Positions 6,369-6,415 of a DNA stretch of 6,415 bases are shown piece by piece. Below the pieces are notes generated by a model. That model searched no databases and had not been told where the DNA came from. It worked only from the letters and a program-made list of their open reading frames with translations. Source of the stretch: Flavobacterium psychrophilum (GTDB lineage: Bacteria > Bacteroidota > Bacteroidia > Flavobacteriales > Flavobacteriaceae); NCBI GenBank assembly GCA_945872875.1, contig CAMCBB010000093.1, positions 1-6,415 on the forward strand, read 5' to 3'. The position numbers and the translations under genes are program-made. The first letter of the stretch is position 1; each line of letters begins with the position of its first letter.

Positions 6369-6415
6369 TTATCCGCGTTTCATTTCGATATGCGGAATAT
6401 CATCTTCTAAATACA
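6369..6415 (-). CDS. C-terminal end of a probable ElaA-type GNAT acetyltransferase (partial)
   Basis: On the minus strand, the last 14 codons before a TAA (complement of 6369-6371) read YLEDDIPHIEMKRG. This closely resembles the C-terminus of the ElaA group of GNAT N-acetyltransferases (E. coli ElaA ends with YEEDGIPHIGM, from memory). Only the tail is in the window, so the acetyl-CoA-binding motif and any activity cannot be judged. The gene is convergent with the OmpA-like gene; the two stop codons are adjacent (TAATTA) with no intergenic base. The fragment is too short for a firm call, but the motif is distinctive. Confidence 0.65.
   Translation of the reverse strand, partial: YLEDDIPHIEMKRG

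Noticed and set aside
6372..6397. Hairpin TCCGC/GCGGA after the OmpA-like gene as a terminator
   Set aside because: Only five pairs with a 16-base loop and no T-run on the plus strand, and it lies in the coding end of the convergent gene.
1..6415. Mobile elements, CRISPR, defence or phage systems
   Set aside because: No inverted-repeat ends, transposase motifs, regular repeats or phage-type genes; coding density and composition are even across the window.

Overview
The window looks like an AT-rich core chromosomal segment from a member of the Bacteroidetes, most likely a Flavobacteriaceae (Flavobacterium-like) genome. The reasons are the base composition, the absence of Shine-Dalgarno sequences before the starts, short A/T-rich gaps, and protein types that I associate with flavobacteria: an exported S8 peptidase with a long Asp-to-His insert, an exported M1 metallopeptidase, RnpA followed by an S41 protease, and a two-domain OmpA-like protein. 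The genus is an inference from memory of such proteins, not from a search.

Layout: (1) the 3' two-thirds or so of an S8 subtilisin-like peptidase gene, ending in a clear intrinsic terminator (about 1095-1121); (2) a complete M1 family metallopeptidase with a signal peptide, ending in a strong terminator (about 3011-3042); (3) a four-gene same-strand block: a small exported protein of unknown function, rnpA (protein subunit of RNase P, best started at a TTG at 3500), an S41 carboxy-terminal processing protease, and a tandem OmpA-domain protein whose ATG overlaps the protease stop by one base; (4) the last codons of a minus-strand gene resembling the C-terminus of ElaA-type GNAT acetyltransferases, which meets the OmpA-like gene stop-to-stop with no gap.

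The theme is envelope proteolysis and envelope structure: three unrelated exported or membrane-anchored peptidases (S8, M1, S41) lie within 5.6 kb, with an essential tRNA-processing gene in the middle of the last block. Nothing here looks mobile, and there are no rRNA, tRNA, CRISPR or phage signals. I do not see a convincing new biological system. The most useful points are the non-ATG start of rnpA, the divergent second OmpA-like domain with a Cys pair in the ligand-binding loop, the unknown small secreted protein coupled to rnpA, and the zero-gap convergent gene end.
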